From Thalassococcus sp. S3 (GTDB lineage Bacteria > Pseudomonadota > Alphaproteobacteria > Rhodobacterales > Rhodobacteraceae), in NCBI RefSeq assembly GCF_004216475.1, contig NZ_CP022303.1:4733309-4797308 (forward strand): 64,000 bases of DNA, written 5' to 3'. A program made the position numbers and the translations under genes. Below the pieces are notes generated by a model. That model made no database searches, was not told the DNA's origin, and worked only from the letters and a program-made list of their open reading frames with translations. Shown here piece by piece: positions 35,939-45,473 of the stretch (positions are counted from its first letter, which is position 1; each line of letters opens with the position of its first letter).

Positions 35939-36917
35939 CGGGCGCTTTCTCCGCCTCGAACCCCAAGGTCTTGGGGTCCAGATCGTAATGAGCGCTGCAG
36001 AACTGGCAATCCGCAGTGACGCGACCGTCCTCGGTCTGCATCTTCTCGATATCCCTTTGGGAATAGATCGACAGGCTCTGTCGCACTCGTTCTTCGGAAC
36101 AGGTACATCCGAACCTTACCGCCTGCGCGTCAAAAACCCTTGGCTGTTCTTCGTGAAACAGCCGGACCAGCAGATCGGTGGGCGGCACGGTGGGGCCGAT
36201 CAATTCCATCTCTTCGACGGTGCCGAGCAGGATGTTCACCCGGTTCCAGTTGTCGCCCTCCTCCCCATCGATCAGATCGGCGGGCTTCAGAATCTCTCCG
36301 CTGCCATCCGCCTGCGCCACGAAGGGCGATGCCTTGGGCATGTGCTGCAACATGATGCCACCCGCGCGCCAATGCTCGGCCACGCCCGGCTCGGACGAGA
36401 GACCAAAGCTCAGCGAAAAGCGCGTTGGCAATTGCTCGGACTGGGCGAAATACGCCTCCGCACAAGCGCTCAGCGATCCGCCGTCCAGCGGGGTAATGCC
36501 CTGATAGGGTGTCGTGCCCTCGCCCTGGTCGATGAGGATCGCGAAATATCCATCTCCGATCTGGTCGAACGGCGCGCCATCGGTCAGACGTGCGGCATCA
36601 AAGCTGGCATAGGCCCGGATCTTCGCAGGCTCCCCGGTCTTTTCGGGTGCATAGTAATCCGTCGCAATCATCCGCACGGCGCCTTTGGATTGAACCTGAA
36701 GCGACAGCTTCCACCGCAGGTCGATGGTCTGCCCGATCAGTGCGGTCAGCAATGCCATCTCGGCTACCAGCGCCTCGACCTGAGACGGATAGTCGTGCTG
36801 TTTCAGAATACCGCTCAACACCCCGTCAAGCCGCGCGACGCGGCCGCGCATATCGGAGGCATCAAGCTGGAAGGGCAGGACGGTATCGTCCCACGCGAGT
36901 TTCGATCCGAGTGTCAT
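35931..36917 (-). CDS. hslO: Hsp33 redox-regulated chaperone HslO
   Basis: Cytosolic holdase that turns on when oxidation and heat release zinc from its C-terminal cysteines. 328 residues; the C-terminal switch shows CTC near residue 266 and the later CQFC (SADCQFCSAH...), the four zinc ligands. The N-terminal domain is typical of the family (GRVARLDGVLSGIL). It starts at the edge of the perfect palindrome region shared with the divergent Nudix gene. Confidence 0.93.
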   Translation of the reverse strand: MTLGSKLAWDDTVLPFQLDASDMRGRVARLDGVLSGILKQHDYPSQVEALVAEMALLTALIGQTIDLRWKLSLQVQSKGAVRMIATDYYAPEKTGEPAKIRAYASFDAARLTDGAPFDQIGDGYFAILIDQGEGTTPYQGITPLDGGSLSACAEAYFAQSEQLPTRFSLSFGLSSEPGVAEHWRAGGIMLQHMPKASPFVAQADGSGEILKPADLIDGEEGDNWNRVNILLGTVEEMELIGPTVPPTDLLVRLFHEEQPRVFDAQAVRFGCTCSEERVRQSLSIYSQRDIEKMQTEDGRVTADCQFCSAHYDLDPKTLGFEAEKAPGE

Positions 36918-36950
36918 GGGGTTTCCTTACGCGCCACAGGTTGGCATACC

Positions 36951-36966
36951 GCGCCTATATAGGCGC
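36951..36966. promoter_or_regulatory. Perfect 16-bp palindrome between hslO and a divergent Nudix gene
   Basis: GCGCCTATATAGGCGC lies 34 bases from hslO and 31 bases from the Nudix gene start. It contains a TATAT core that could also serve as a -10. Because it is exactly palindromic between divergent genes, an operator is plausible; no known regulator is assigned. Confidence 0.45.
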
Positions 36967-36996
36967 ATCAAGTTCACTGAAAAGAGACTGTCCGCT

Positions 36997-37434
36997 ATGA
37001 TCAGGCGTTTTGGCTCGGCCCCTGAAAAAGGGCAGAAATACATATTGCGGCCCGGAGTTTACGCCATTCTGCCCAAAGGCGGTGCGCTATTACTGACCTG
37101 CCAGAATGACGGCACACCGGATATTCAGCTTCCCGGCGGGGGCATCGATCCGGGCGAATCGCCACTCGTCGCCCTGCAGCGCGAGGTCTATGAAGAGACG
37201 GGATGGCTGATTGGTCGGCCTCGTCGGATCGGAGCATTTCGGCGCTATGCTTTCATGCCGGAATACGATCTCTGGGCCGAAAAGCTTTGCACGATCTATA
37301 CCGCGCTACCAACCCGCCGCCTGGGTCCCCCGCTGGAGGAGCATCACGAAGTCATGTGGATGACGCCGGACCGGGCCAGCAAGATGCTCGGGAACGCGGG
37401 TGATCGTCACTTCGTCAAAACCTTCGTCAGGTAA
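36997..37434 (+). CDS. Nudix hydrolase, substrate unknown
   Basis: 145 residues from ATG 36997. The Nudix box begins GGGIDPGESPLVALQREV and ends YEETGW near residue 68, with the REVYEE metal residues in place. ATG 36997 follows a CACTGAAAAGAGACTG region as weak ribosome-binding site; an upstream frame adds residues from the palindromic intergenic region, which is unlikely. The N-terminus FGSAPEKGQKY is not diagnostic. Substrate cannot be inferred. Confidence 0.85.
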   Translation: MIRRFGSAPEKGQKYILRPGVYAILPKGGALLLTCQNDGTPDIQLPGGGIDPGESPLVALQREVYEETGWLIGRPRRIGAFRRYAFMPEYDLWAEKLCTIYTALPTRRLGPPLEEHHEVMWMTPDRASKMLGNAGDRHFVKTFVR

Positions 37435-37441
37435 CGAAGTC

Positions 37442-38716
37442 TCAGGGCCCGAAATATTCGAACAACGTGGCTGAGACATCGTCACCCATTGTCTGGCTGG
37501 CGCTCATCTCTTCGGTCAGCCGCCAAAAGAGATCATCCAGAAACTCCTGCCCGTCCTTGATTGGACCGGCCTTGGAGATCAGGCGAAGCAGCCCGTCTTC
37601 TTCAAGCATCCCGCCCGATCCGATCTCACACTCGGTAAACCCGTCGGAGTAAAGCAAAAGCTTATCGCCCACCTCCATCTTCAGCTCAATCTGCTGATAG
37701 GAAATGTCGGGTAACAGACCGATGGGGACACCGCCCGACCCGATAAATTCATGTGTCCCATCACGCCGGAGCAGTAGCGGATGGGGGTGCCCGGCCTGTA
37801 CCAGCTTGACCGATCCGGTCCTAAGATCGGCGATCCCGTAGACCATGGTAAAATACTCTTCGATGCCGGCATCCGCCGCCAGTCGATTGTTGAGGAGTGC
37901 GGCGACTTCTTCGGGCGGTCGGAGTGCAAAGAACTTGTTCAGGCGCAGCTCCATCGCGACGTTCTGATCGAAATGCTTGCTGCTTAGGTAACTTCCTAGT
38001 CGCGCGGTCATCATCGCCGATGTGATGCCATGGCCAGACACATCGATGCTGTAGAACCCGACACGGTTCGGTCCGGGCGAAAACATTCCCACAAGGTCGC
38101 CCCCGATGTGACCACATGGTTTGAGAAGAAGGCTCACCCGCGACTTGCCAAACTGCTCCGAAAGATTCGGAACCAGTGATTCCTGGATTTTCTTGGCCTG
38201 CATCAGGTCCTTGTCGATCGTGTCATAAACCTCCTGCAGTTTCCCCAGCGTCTTTGTGATCACCCGGTTCTTTTCGGACAGTTCACGCTGCATCCGCAGG
38301 ATGCGGTCGCCCGCGGAAATCCGGGCGCGAAGCTCATCGGAATTGACCGGTTTCGTGAGGAAGTCATCGGCCCCCGCATCAAGGCCCTCGGCAATCTCGC
38401 CCTTATCGCTTTTGGACGTTAGCAGAATGAAATAGCCATAGCTTTCATGCTTCAACCCCCTGAAAGTCTTGCAGAATTCCAGGCCCGACATCCCCGGCAT
38501 CATCCAGTCGCTTAAGACCAGATCAGGCGGTGTCTTGGCGCAGATCTCAAGCGCGGCCTCGCCGCTTTCGGCCTGTAGAACCTCGAACCCCCAGCGGTTG
38601 AGCGAGCTGACAAGGATGCGGCGTTGCAACTTGCTGTCATCCACCACCAGAACACGCCGGATCGACGCCCCGACGATCTGCCTCGCCTCATCTGCCTGCT
38701 TTTCCAATTCGGTCAC
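37442..38716 (-). CDS. Response regulator with PP2C-type (RsbU/SpoIIE) phosphatase output
   Basis: 424 residues from GTG 38716, preceded by CAGGGGG; the upstream frame is arginine-rich and unlike the family. A receiver domain with phospho-acceptor Asp70 (LSDWMMPG) and the conserved lysine (LTKPV) is followed by a coiled linker (about 140-190). A PP2C domain with metal-type motifs (GGDLVGMF, SIDVSGHG, DGFTECEIG) follows. Receiver-PP2C proteins dephosphorylate anti-anti-sigma factors in partner-switching. In Rhodobacter capsulatus a related protein affects gene transfer agent production. It is divergent from an HPt gene. Confidence 0.9.
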   Translation of the reverse strand: MTELEKQADEARQIVGASIRRVLVVDDSKLQRRILVSSLNRWGFEVLQAESGEAALEICAKTPPDLVLSDWMMPGMSGLEFCKTFRGLKHESYGYFILLTSKSDKGEIAEGLDAGADDFLTKPVNSDELRARISAGDRILRMQRELSEKNRVITKTLGKLQEVYDTIDKDLMQAKKIQESLVPNLSEQFGKSRVSLLLKPCGHIGGDLVGMFSPGPNRVGFYSIDVSGHGITSAMMTARLGSYLSSKHFDQNVAMELRLNKFFALRPPEEVAALLNNRLAADAGIEEYFTMVYGIADLRTGSVKLVQAGHPHPLLLRRDGTHEFIGSGGVPIGLLPDISYQQIELKMEVGDKLLLYSDGFTECEIGSGGMLEEDGLLRLISKAGPIKDGQEFLDDLFWRLTEEMSASQTMGDDVSATLFEYFGP

Positions 38717-38777
38717 GGCCGCCCCCTGAGGTCGCCCCTGCGACCACTCGTATCGCACGCACCTTCGGCCCATTCGC

Positions 38778-38839
38778 TTAACCAACCGTGAAGGTTAAAG
38801 TTGTAAGGGCTTTTCTCATCCAGTTAACCCGGCGTTTAC
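38778..38839. promoter_or_regulatory. CtrA-like sites between the PP2C regulator and HPt genes
   Basis: Two near-matches to TTAA-N7-TTAAC: TTAA-N7-TGAA at 38778-38792 and TTAA-N7-TTTAC at 38824-38839, each one base off. The first lies within the inverted repeat TTAACC...GGTTAA (38778-38798). Both are in the 172-base gap between the divergent starts, so either or both genes could be under CtrA. Confidence 0.45.
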
Positions 38840-38888
38840 GCCGATCGGGCCATCCTAGGGGGTGGGGTCGGAACAATCGGGTGTCGGA

Positions 38889-39224
38889 ATGATCAAATGG
38901 GCGCGTGTGGCAGAACTACGCGAGGAAATCGGCGAAGAGGATTTTGACGAGGTAGTGGACCTGTTTCTGGAAGAGGTACAAGAGGTCGTCACCAAACTTC
39001 GTACAAATCCCAGTTTGGCGGACCTTGAACAAGACCTCCATTTCCTGAAAGGCAGCGCATTGAGCCTGGGCTTTGCCCGCTTTTCCGAGCTGTGCCAAAA
39101 TGGCGAACAACGCTCTGCATCGGGGGACGCGGCCAGTGTCGACCTGGCCGAGATCCTGACCGGTTTCGAGCAATCGAAGAAAGTGTTCCTTGCGGAACTC
39201 CAGGATCAGATGGCCAATACCTGA
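38889..39224 (+). CDS. Histidine phosphotransfer (HPt) domain protein
   Basis: 111 residues from ATG 38889; an upstream GTG at 38862 would add nine. The family motif DLHFLKGSALSLGF places the phospho-histidine at about residue 51. An HPt module carries phosphoryl groups between a hybrid kinase and a response regulator; here the likely acceptor is the receiver of the divergent PP2C regulator, which is inference. No kinase gene is adjacent. Confidence 0.85.
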   Translation: MIKWARVAELREEIGEEDFDEVVDLFLEEVQEVVTKLRTNPSLADLEQDLHFLKGSALSLGFARFSELCQNGEQRSASGDAASVDLAEILTGFEQSKKVFLAELQDQMANT

Positions 39225-39225
39225 T

Positions 39226-40038
39226 TTACATCAGTTTATAGAAATTCTGGGGCTGCAGGGACCCCATGTCATCAATAGCCTTGGCGCGCAGCAATCTCAT
39301 ACCCTGCAACCAGCGCTCGTAATCCGTCGACTTCAGCCGCGTATATTCCTGCACCTCCTTGTGCGGCAGGATCAGAAAGACCTCTTCCTGAATGCCCTGC
39401 ATGATCGCCTTTGCCGCGTCATCTGGCGTCAGCAGGGATGGCCGCCCCTCTGCCGCCTCCTCGGTCAAGCCGATGAGCGGTGTGGCGACGTATTGCGGAC
39501 AAATCACCGAAACCTTGATACCGTCCATCCCGTGGGTGATCGCGAGGGATTCCGCAAAGCTGACCGCCGCGTGTTTTGTCGCCGAATACGCCGCATCGCC
39601 GATCTGGCACAAGAGCCCCGCCGCCGATGCCATCTGTACAAGATAACCCTCGCCCCGTTCGATCATTTTCGGAAGCACCGCGCGGGCCGCGTAGACATGC
39701 GACATCACGTGAACGTCCCAGTTAAGCTGCCAGACCTCATCACTGGCGGAGGCCGCGTGATCCGGCTCACCTCGACCCAGGCCCGCGTTGGACACAAAGA
39801 TATCGACCTGTCCAAACGCGTCTTCGGCCTTTTCGACAACCGCCCTGATATCGCCTTCCCGCGTCACATCGCAGGACACCGCAAGACCGCCGATCTGCTG
39901 TGCCAGGTCTATGGCCGCCTGTTCCTGCAGATCCGCGATGACAACATGCGCACCGGCTTGGGCCATCTGACGTGCAAGCGCCGCGCCAATGCCGCTCGCC
40001 GCGCCGGTGATAACCACGGTTTTCCCAGAAACGTCCAT
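39226..40038 (-). CDS. Short-chain dehydrogenase/reductase
   Basis: 270 residues with the Rossmann motif TGAASGIGAALAR and the catalytic YSATK (Tyr about 156). ATG 40038 has the strong ribosome-binding site GGGAGAG. Its start lies 11 bases after the ilvA stop, so it is co-transcribed with ilvA. Its substrate is unknown; the family range is too wide for a guess. Confidence 0.88.
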   Translation of the reverse strand: MDVSGKTVVITGAASGIGAALARQMAQAGAHVVIADLQEQAAIDLAQQIGGLAVSCDVTREGDIRAVVEKAEDAFGQVDIFVSNAGLGRGEPDHAASASDEVWQLNWDVHVMSHVYAARAVLPKMIERGEGYLVQMASAAGLLCQIGDAAYSATKHAAVSFAESLAITHGMDGIKVSVICPQYVATPLIGLTEEAAEGRPSLLTPDDAAKAIMQGIQEEVFLILPHKEVQEYTRLKSTDYERWLQGMRLLRAKAIDDMGSLQPQNFYKLM

Positions 40039-40049
40039 GAGACTCTCCC

Positions 40050-41276
40050 TCAAATCACGAACTGCGCCAGCGTCTCATCATTCGTGATATCGGTATAGGT
40101 GAACCCTGCGTCATCCATCTGGGAAAACAGCGCGTCGAAATTGCCCGGCGTGTCTGTTTCGATCCCAATCAGGACCGAACCGAAATTGCGGGCCGACTTC
40201 TTGAGATACTCAAACCGGGTGATGTTGTCTGCAGGCCCCAGGTAATTGAGAAAATCCTTCAAGGCACCCGGGCGCTGGGGCAGTCTGAGTATGAAGTATT
40301 TCTTCAGCCCCGCGAACTTCTGCGCTCGCTCCTTGACCTCGGGCAGGCGTTCAAAGTCGAAATTGCCTCCGGTCGTCACGCAAACGACGCTTTCTCCTTT
40401 GATCTGGTCCGCCATCTCGTCCAGCACATCAACCGACATGGCGCCTGCAGGCTCAAGCACGATGCCTTCTACATTCAGCATTTCAAGGATGGTGCCGCAA
40501 ATGCGGTCCTCGGGCGCGATCAGAAGATCCGCAAGATTGACCTTCTTCAGCCGCGCAAAGGTTTTGTCCCCGATCCGGGCCACAGCCGCCCCGTCCACGA
40601 ATGTGTCCAGTTTTGGCAACGTCTGCGGCGCGCCGCTTCGCAATGCGGCCCGCAGGCTGGCCCCTCCGGCAGGCTCCACGAAGGTGAAGGCGACGCGATC
40701 CTCGAAATAGCTGCGCATCCCCGCCGACAAGCCGCCACCACCGACGGGAAGAATGATGCGATCGGGCAATTTGGGCATCTGCACTTCGATCTCGACCGCG
40801 ACGCTGGCCTGTCCCTCGATGACGTCTTCATCATCGAAGGGCGACAGGAAATGACCACCTTTTTCCGCGCAAAAGGCCTGCGACGCAGCAAGCGTATCGT
40901 CGAAATAGTCGCCGATCAGCCGAACCTCGATCGCGTCACCGCCGAACATCCTGGTCTTTTGTACCTTTTGAGCAGGCGTGGTCACGGGCATGAAGATCAC
41001 GCCCTTTTTCCCGAAATGACGGCACATGAACGCAACGCCCTGTGCGTGGTTTCCAGCGCTGGCACAGACGAAAAGCGACTGATCCGCCTGTTTGCGCATC
41101 GCGTTGAAGGCACCGCGCAGCTTGTAGGATCGAACCGGGCTCAAATCCTCGCGCTTGAGCCAGATTTCGGCGCCATAGCGCGCACTCAGATGTGCATTCA
41201 GTTGCAGCGGAGTGGCCGGAAACACGTCCCGCATGGCCTGCGCGGCGGCGCGGGCATTTTCCTGAAAGTCGGTCAT
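40050..41276 (-). CDS. ilvA: Threonine ammonia-lyase (threonine dehydratase)
   Basis: PLP enzyme that converts threonine to 2-oxobutanoate, the first committed step of isoleucine synthesis. 408 residues from ATG 41276, with the PLP lysine in SYKLRGA (about residue 52). The C-terminal ACT-like regulatory domain follows (about 330-408; RLPQRPGALKDFLNYLG), so it is the biosynthetic, feedback-regulated form. It precedes an SDR gene on the same transcript. Confidence 0.93.
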   Translation of the reverse strand: MTDFQENARAAAQAMRDVFPATPLQLNAHLSARYGAEIWLKREDLSPVRSYKLRGAFNAMRKQADQSLFVCASAGNHAQGVAFMCRHFGKKGVIFMPVTTPAQKVQKTRMFGGDAIEVRLIGDYFDDTLAASQAFCAEKGGHFLSPFDDEDVIEGQASVAVEIEVQMPKLPDRIILPVGGGGLSAGMRSYFEDRVAFTFVEPAGGASLRAALRSGAPQTLPKLDTFVDGAAVARIGDKTFARLKKVNLADLLIAPEDRICGTILEMLNVEGIVLEPAGAMSVDVLDEMADQIKGESVVCVTTGGNFDFERLPEVKERAQKFAGLKKYFILRLPQRPGALKDFLNYLGPADNITRFEYLKKSARNFGSVLIGIETDTPGNFDALFSQMDDAGFTYTDITNDETLAQFVI

Positions 41277-41324
41277 GTCCCTTGACTGGCCCAATCGGGC
41301 CCGCAGGACAACCGAAATAAGATC

Positions 41325-42086
41325 TTAGGCAATGCGATGATCCTCGATGAAGTAGTCATAATAAGAGGTGATCATGCTGATATGGATCAGGCCGATCAGC
41401 AGATTGCCAAGCACGTTGACCACCATTGCGAAGGCCGGAAGCAGCGGATCAAGAACGTAGAAAAGAACCCCCAGGGCGACATTCATCACCAAACCCATCG
41501 CGATCAACACCAGGATCGCACCCATTGATCCTGAGGTGGCGGACCACGCGTCCGAAACGCCAAGCGGTTGGCCTATTGCGGCGGCAGGCAGCATCGGAAA
41601 GAAGCGAAACAGGAATAGGCTGACGAGGAAGACGAGGACGGGAACCGAAAACACCCCGAACGGACCGCCAAGACCAAAGGCAACGATGACAAAGATAACC
41701 GGCACGGCGATCAGGGCCGCAAGCAAGCTTAGCAACAGCAGTCGCGCGACATAGGCAAGGATCCGGTCTTCGGGAAAGCGAGGAAACCAGCCTTGCGCGC
41801 GTTCTCCCAACAGAACAAACCGGTGCCAAAGAACCGCGACCCAGACAAAGGCCAGCACCGCGATCGTGCTGAGCGCGAGGAACAGGACGAGGGATCGGGC
41901 CGTCACATCCGGTCGCGCCGAAAGCCTGCCCGACAAAAAGTATTCCAACGGAAGACCAAGCGCCAAAAGCGCTGCGAATATGATCCCGCACGCAAGCGCA
42001 AGCGGGAGAAGCGCAATTTGTAGCACTTCCCTCAGGTTTTCGAGAACCAGCCGTACGGAATGTTCGAAGATCTGCCAGCCCTTCAC
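41325..42086 (-). CDS. Integral membrane protein of unknown function
   Basis: 253 residues with about six long hydrophobic helices and few charged residues, starting [10 protein letters not shown]. The start is a GTG (42086) with GGGAGAAATC before it. There are no recognisable catalytic motifs; a resemblance to glycerophosphoryl-diester-phosphodiesterase membrane-domain proteins is only vague. It faces argG across a 138-base gap. Confidence 0.75.
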   Translation of the reverse strand: MKGWQIFEHSVRLVLENLREVLQIALLPLALACGIIFAALLALGLPLEYFLSGRLSARPDVTARSLVLFLALSTIAVLAFVWVAVLWHRFVLLGERAQGWFPRFPEDRILAYVARLLLLSLLAALIAVPVIFVIVAFGLGGPFGVFSVPVLVFLVSLFLFRFFPMLPAAAIGQPLGVSDAWSATSGSMGAILVLIAMGLVMNVALGVLFYVLDPLLPAFAMVVNVLGNLLIGLIHISMITSYYDYFIEDHRIA

Positions 42087-42224
42087 GGATTTCTCCCTCA
42101 GGTTGTGTCTGCTAACACCTGCAAAACTCCACGGCTTTTGACAAGGCTACATCCCGTCGATCCCTTGCCCAGCTTTGCAAAACCGGATATCGCCCGCGCG
42201 ATATTGACAAGAAGGAAGTCCCCG

Positions 42225-43442
42225 ATGTCCGCGCCCAAGAAAGTCGTTCTGGCCTATTCCGGCGGCCTCGACACCTCGATCATCCTCAAGTGGTTGCAGA
42301 CCGAATATGGCTGCGAGGTTGTGACCTTCACGGCCGATCTGGGCCAGGGGGAGGAGCTTGAGCCCGCACGTGCCAAGGCCGAGATGATGGGCGCCAGCAA
42401 GATCTATATCGAGGATATTCGCGAGGAATTCGTCCGTGATTTCGTCTTCCCGATGTTCCGGGCCAATGCGGTCTATGAAGGGCTGTATCTGCTGGGCACA
42501 TCCATCGCGCGCCCGCTGATCTCCAAACGTCTGGTCGAGATCGCGGAGGCTGAAGGCGCGGATGCGGTGGCGCACGGGGCGACCGGAAAAGGCAACGATC
42601 AGGTCCGGTTCGAACTCGCTGCCTATGCGCTGAACCCCGATATCAAGGTGATCGCCCCCTGGCGTGAATGGGATCTGACCAGCCGCACCAAGCTGATCGA
42701 CTTTGCCGAGAAGAACCAGATCCCCATCGCCAAGGACAAACGGGGGGAGGCGCCGTTCAGCGTGGACGCGAACCTGCTGCACACCTCCTCAGAAGGCAAA
42801 GTGCTGGAGGATCCGGCAGAGATGGCGCCGGACTACGTCTATCAGCGGACGGTACATCCCGAGGACGCGCCCGACACGCCGGAATATGTCGAGATCGGGT
42901 TCGAAAAGGGCGATGCAGTCTCTATCAATGGGGAAACGCTCTCTCCGGCGGCATTGCTGACCAAGCTGAATGAGCTTGGCGGCAAACACGGCTGCGGGCG
43001 TCTGGATCTGGTCGAGGGTCGTTTTGTCGGGATGAAGTCCCGCGGCATTTATGAAACGCCCGGCGGCACGCTTTTGCTGGAGGCGCATCGGGGGATCGAA
43101 TCCATCACGCTCGACCGGGGTGCCGCGCATCTGAAAGATGAGCTGATGCCGCGCTATGCCGAACTTATCTATAACGGTTTCTGGTTCTCACCCGAACGCG
43201 AAATGCTGCAGGCCGCCATCGACGCGAGCCAGACCCATGTCACTGGAACCGTGCGACTGAAACTCTACAAAGGGTCTGCGCACTGCGTGGGACGCTGGTC
43301 CGACCACAGTCTCTATTCCGAGGCACATGTGACCTTTGAAGAGGATGCCGGCGCCTACGACCAAAAGGATGCGGCAGGGTTCATCCAGCTCAACGCGCTG
43401 CGGCTGAAGCTACTGGCCGCGAGGGATCGGCGGCTCGGCTGA
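42225..43442 (+). CDS. argG: Argininosuccinate synthase
   Basis: Condenses citrulline and aspartate with ATP in arginine synthesis. 405 residues with the P-loop [11 protein letters not shown] (residues 8-18). ATG 42225 follows GAAGGAAG. A longer frame from 42060 adds 55 residues not found in this family. argJ, an earlier arginine step, is at 11.6 kb. It ends at the terminator at 43470-43498. Confidence 0.96.
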   Translation: MSAPKKVVLAYSGGLDTSIILKWLQTEYGCEVVTFTADLGQGEELEPARAKAEMMGASKIYIEDIREEFVRDFVFPMFRANAVYEGLYLLGTSIARPLISKRLVEIAEAEGADAVAHGATGKGNDQVRFELAAYALNPDIKVIAPWREWDLTSRTKLIDFAEKNQIPIAKDKRGEAPFSVDANLLHTSSEGKVLEDPAEMAPDYVYQRTVHPEDAPDTPEYVEIGFEKGDAVSINGETLSPAALLTKLNELGGKHGCGRLDLVEGRFVGMKSRGIYETPGGTLLLEAHRGIESITLDRGAAHLKDELMPRYAELIYNGFWFSPEREMLQAAIDASQTHVTGTVRLKLYKGSAHCVGRWSDHSLYSEAHVTFEEDAGAYDQKDAAGFIQLNALRLKLLAARDRRLG

Positions 43443-43469
43443 TCCCACGTCATGCTTGAGACCCATGGG

Positions 43470-43498
43470 ATGCCTCGCTTAGGCAAGCGGGGCATTTT
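43470..43498 (+). terminator. Rho-independent terminator of argG
   Basis: ATGCCTCGCTT and AAGCGGGGCAT (11 pairs, one G-T) around AGGC, followed by TTTT. It lies 28 bases after argG and 15 bases before the next plus-strand ORF. Confidence 0.8.
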
Positions 43499-43512
43499 CT
43501 TTGGGGGGCCGG

Positions 43513-43800
43513 ATGCCGCTGGACGCGATTGCCGAAACACTGCAAGCCGGGTTTAGCCGGGTCACGCTGACCGATACGCTCAAATTTGATTGCGGAGAGG
43601 ACGGGGTGATCGTGCTGGCCGACGGTCAGGTGATACGTACCGACCGGGACGCGGATTGTACAATCCGCATCTCCTCGGCCAATCTGGACAAGTTGATCCG
43701 GGGCAAGCTGAACCCGATGACGGCCTTTGCGATGGGCAAGATCAAGATATCCGGCGACATGTCGGTGGCCATGAAGCTGGGCCAGCTTCTAAAGGGCTAA
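43513..43800 (+). CDS. SCP2 sterol-binding domain protein
   Basis: 95 residues from ATG 43513. The C-terminal region LRGKLNPMTAFAMGKIKISGD-like (here RGKLNPMTAF...GKIKISGDM) is the SCP2 hydrophobic-pocket signature. Small SCP2 proteins carry lipids or acyl-CoA in the cytoplasm. It follows the argG terminator with a GGGGGGCC ribosome-binding site and meets a convergent gene with a 4-base overlap. Confidence 0.85.
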   Translation: MPLDAIAETLQAGFSRVTLTDTLKFDCGEDGVIVLADGQVIRTDRDADCTIRISSANLDKLIRGKLNPMTAFAMGKIKISGDMSVAMKLGQLLKG

Positions 43801-44507
43801 AGCACCTCAGCTCGCAGTGTCTCGTAGTATGGCATAGCCGCTTCCATCAGAGGATGCATAATCATGGGGATCTCGGGCAAATCACCTTCCGGACCAGCAA
43901 AACCGATGCTGCGATGCACAGCACCGTACCAATGAGCGGCCCAGACACCGTCGCTTGGGTGCCCGCCTTGCGGCCAGGATAGCATGTCTTCGGTGAAACC
44001 GATCTCAATCGCCTGACACAGACGCGCCAACATGCGCGCCGGATCCGCGCGGATGTCATGGCTGTCGATCACAATCGGCTCTAATCCGGCGCTTTTAGCT
44101 TCCCGATAAATCTCTGCCTGTCGACGAAATCCCAGATCATCCAGCGTCGGATTTTCTCGCTTGGCGGCATAACTTGCAATCACCCGCGCGGGATGGCGGA
44201 TCAGAAAGACATTTCGAACCTCCCTCATCCAGTCGAGGGGAAAGCCGGGCAGCATGTGATGCGTCATGTGCTTTTCGTACGAAAGCGCGCTTCTATTCGA
44301 CGTTTCGACAAGCGCCGCGACGACATCGTCCGGGTCCGTCGGTTGCGAGGCCAGCACCTCCTCCCGCATCGGGTGATCAAGCCCGGTTGCCGCCAGATAC
44401 GCAGCATAAAACGGCTCATCCACGACGGCGCAGTCGTCCCGCGCGCCAAAGCTGTACATCATCGCAGTGGACAGGTTGCGAGGCCCGGACCACATGGCGA
44501 TCCGCAT
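43797..44507 (-). CDS. Sulfotransferase-like P-loop protein
   Basis: 236 residues. The N-terminal MWSGPRNLSTAMM resembles the 5'-phosphosulfate loop of sulfotransferases, and NVFLIRHPARVIASYAAK resembles the 3'-phosphate-binding segment. The catalytic base of classical enzymes is not obvious. Its start overlaps the stop of the aminotransferase gene by 3 bases, implying a functional pair. The substrate is unknown; the coupling to an aminotransferase suggests an amino-acid-derived product, an inference. Confidence 0.75.
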   Translation of the reverse strand: MRIAMWSGPRNLSTAMMYSFGARDDCAVVDEPFYAAYLAATGLDHPMREEVLASQPTDPDDVVAALVETSNRSALSYEKHMTHHMLPGFPLDWMREVRNVFLIRHPARVIASYAAKRENPTLDDLGFRRQAEIYREAKSAGLEPIVIDSHDIRADPARMLARLCQAIEIGFTEDMLSWPQGGHPSDGVWAAHWYGAVHRSIGFAGPEGDLPEIPMIMHPLMEAAMPYYETLRAEVL

Positions 44508-45415
44508 CAGGCGGTGACCTCGTCCACCAATGCCTTATAGAGCGTGCGGATGCGTCTGGTGACCGGGCCCATCTCTCCATCCCCGATCCGGCGCCCGTCG
44601 ATCTCCTCCACCGGGGTTTGCGCGCCGAACGTGCCGGTCAGAAACGCTTCGTCCGCGCCGTAAGTATCGACGAGGGAAAAATTGCGTTCGAACACAGGGA
44701 TCTCGTTGGCCTGGCAAAGGTCGATCACTTTCTGCCGGGTGATGCCATTCATGCAGTAATCCCCGGTCGAGGTCCAAACCTCACCCTTTCGGACGATGAA
44801 GAAGTTGCAGGCATTGGTCGTGTTCACGAAGCCATGAACATCCAACATCAGCGCTTCGTCCGCGCCCGCCTTTTCGGCAGCGATGCAGGCGAGGATGCAG
44901 TTGAGCTTGGAATGCGAGTTCAGCTTGGGGTCCTGCGTCATCGGCAGACCGCGCAGATGTGGCACAGTGGCCAGCCGGATCGGACGGGGCAGCGCGGGGC
45001 GTGAATGTTCCATGATGATGACCATCGTCGGGCCCTGCCGGCTGAGCGCAGGATGCTGGAACGGCCGCGTTTTGACCCCGCGCGTCACCATGAGCCGGGC
45101 ATGGGCATCGGTATGCATTTCATTGGCTTCTTGTGTCTCTAACAAAGCGGAAATTACGCCTTCGCGGGTCAGCCCGATATTCAGATCAATCGCCTTGGCG
45201 GCCTCGAACAGCCTGTCGATATGTTCGTCCAGAAACGCCCAGCGCCCGTTATAAAGCCGCAGCCCCTCCCACACGCCATCACCCAGCATAAAGCCGCTGT
45301 CATACACGCTCACGACCGCCTCGGCCTTGGGCACGACATGGCCGTTCAGCCAGATCATCAGCGTCTCGTTTCGCGCGTCATCTTCGGCTTGATGGGTGGT
45401 GATCTGATCCGTCAT
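44507..45415 (-). CDS. Class IV aminotransferase (branched-chain/D-amino-acid type)
   Basis: 302 residues with a PLP lysine in HSKLN (about residue 165) and NTTNACNFFIV, the strand carrying the class-IV turn. The fold-type IV match is clear; whether it is IlvE-like, a D-alanine or a lyase-type member is not. It is translationally coupled to a sulfotransferase-like protein. A 6-6-6 inverted repeat lies in its upstream region, which also serves msrA. Confidence 0.85.
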   Translation of the reverse strand: MTDQITTHQAEDDARNETLMIWLNGHVVPKAEAVVSVYDSGFMLGDGVWEGLRLYNGRWAFLDEHIDRLFEAAKAIDLNIGLTREGVISALLETQEANEMHTDAHARLMVTRGVKTRPFQHPALSRQGPTMVIIMEHSRPALPRPIRLATVPHLRGLPMTQDPKLNSHSKLNCILACIAAEKAGADEALMLDVHGFVNTTNACNFFIVRKGEVWTSTGDYCMNGITRQKVIDLCQANEIPVFERNFSLVDTYGADEAFLTGTFGAQTPVEEIDGRRIGDGEMGPVTRRIRTLYKALVDEVTA

Positions 45416-45473
45416 GGGGGCCCTCCGCCGTGCAGGCTAGTCTCCGCCCAAATCGGTGCCAAGGGTAAACTCC

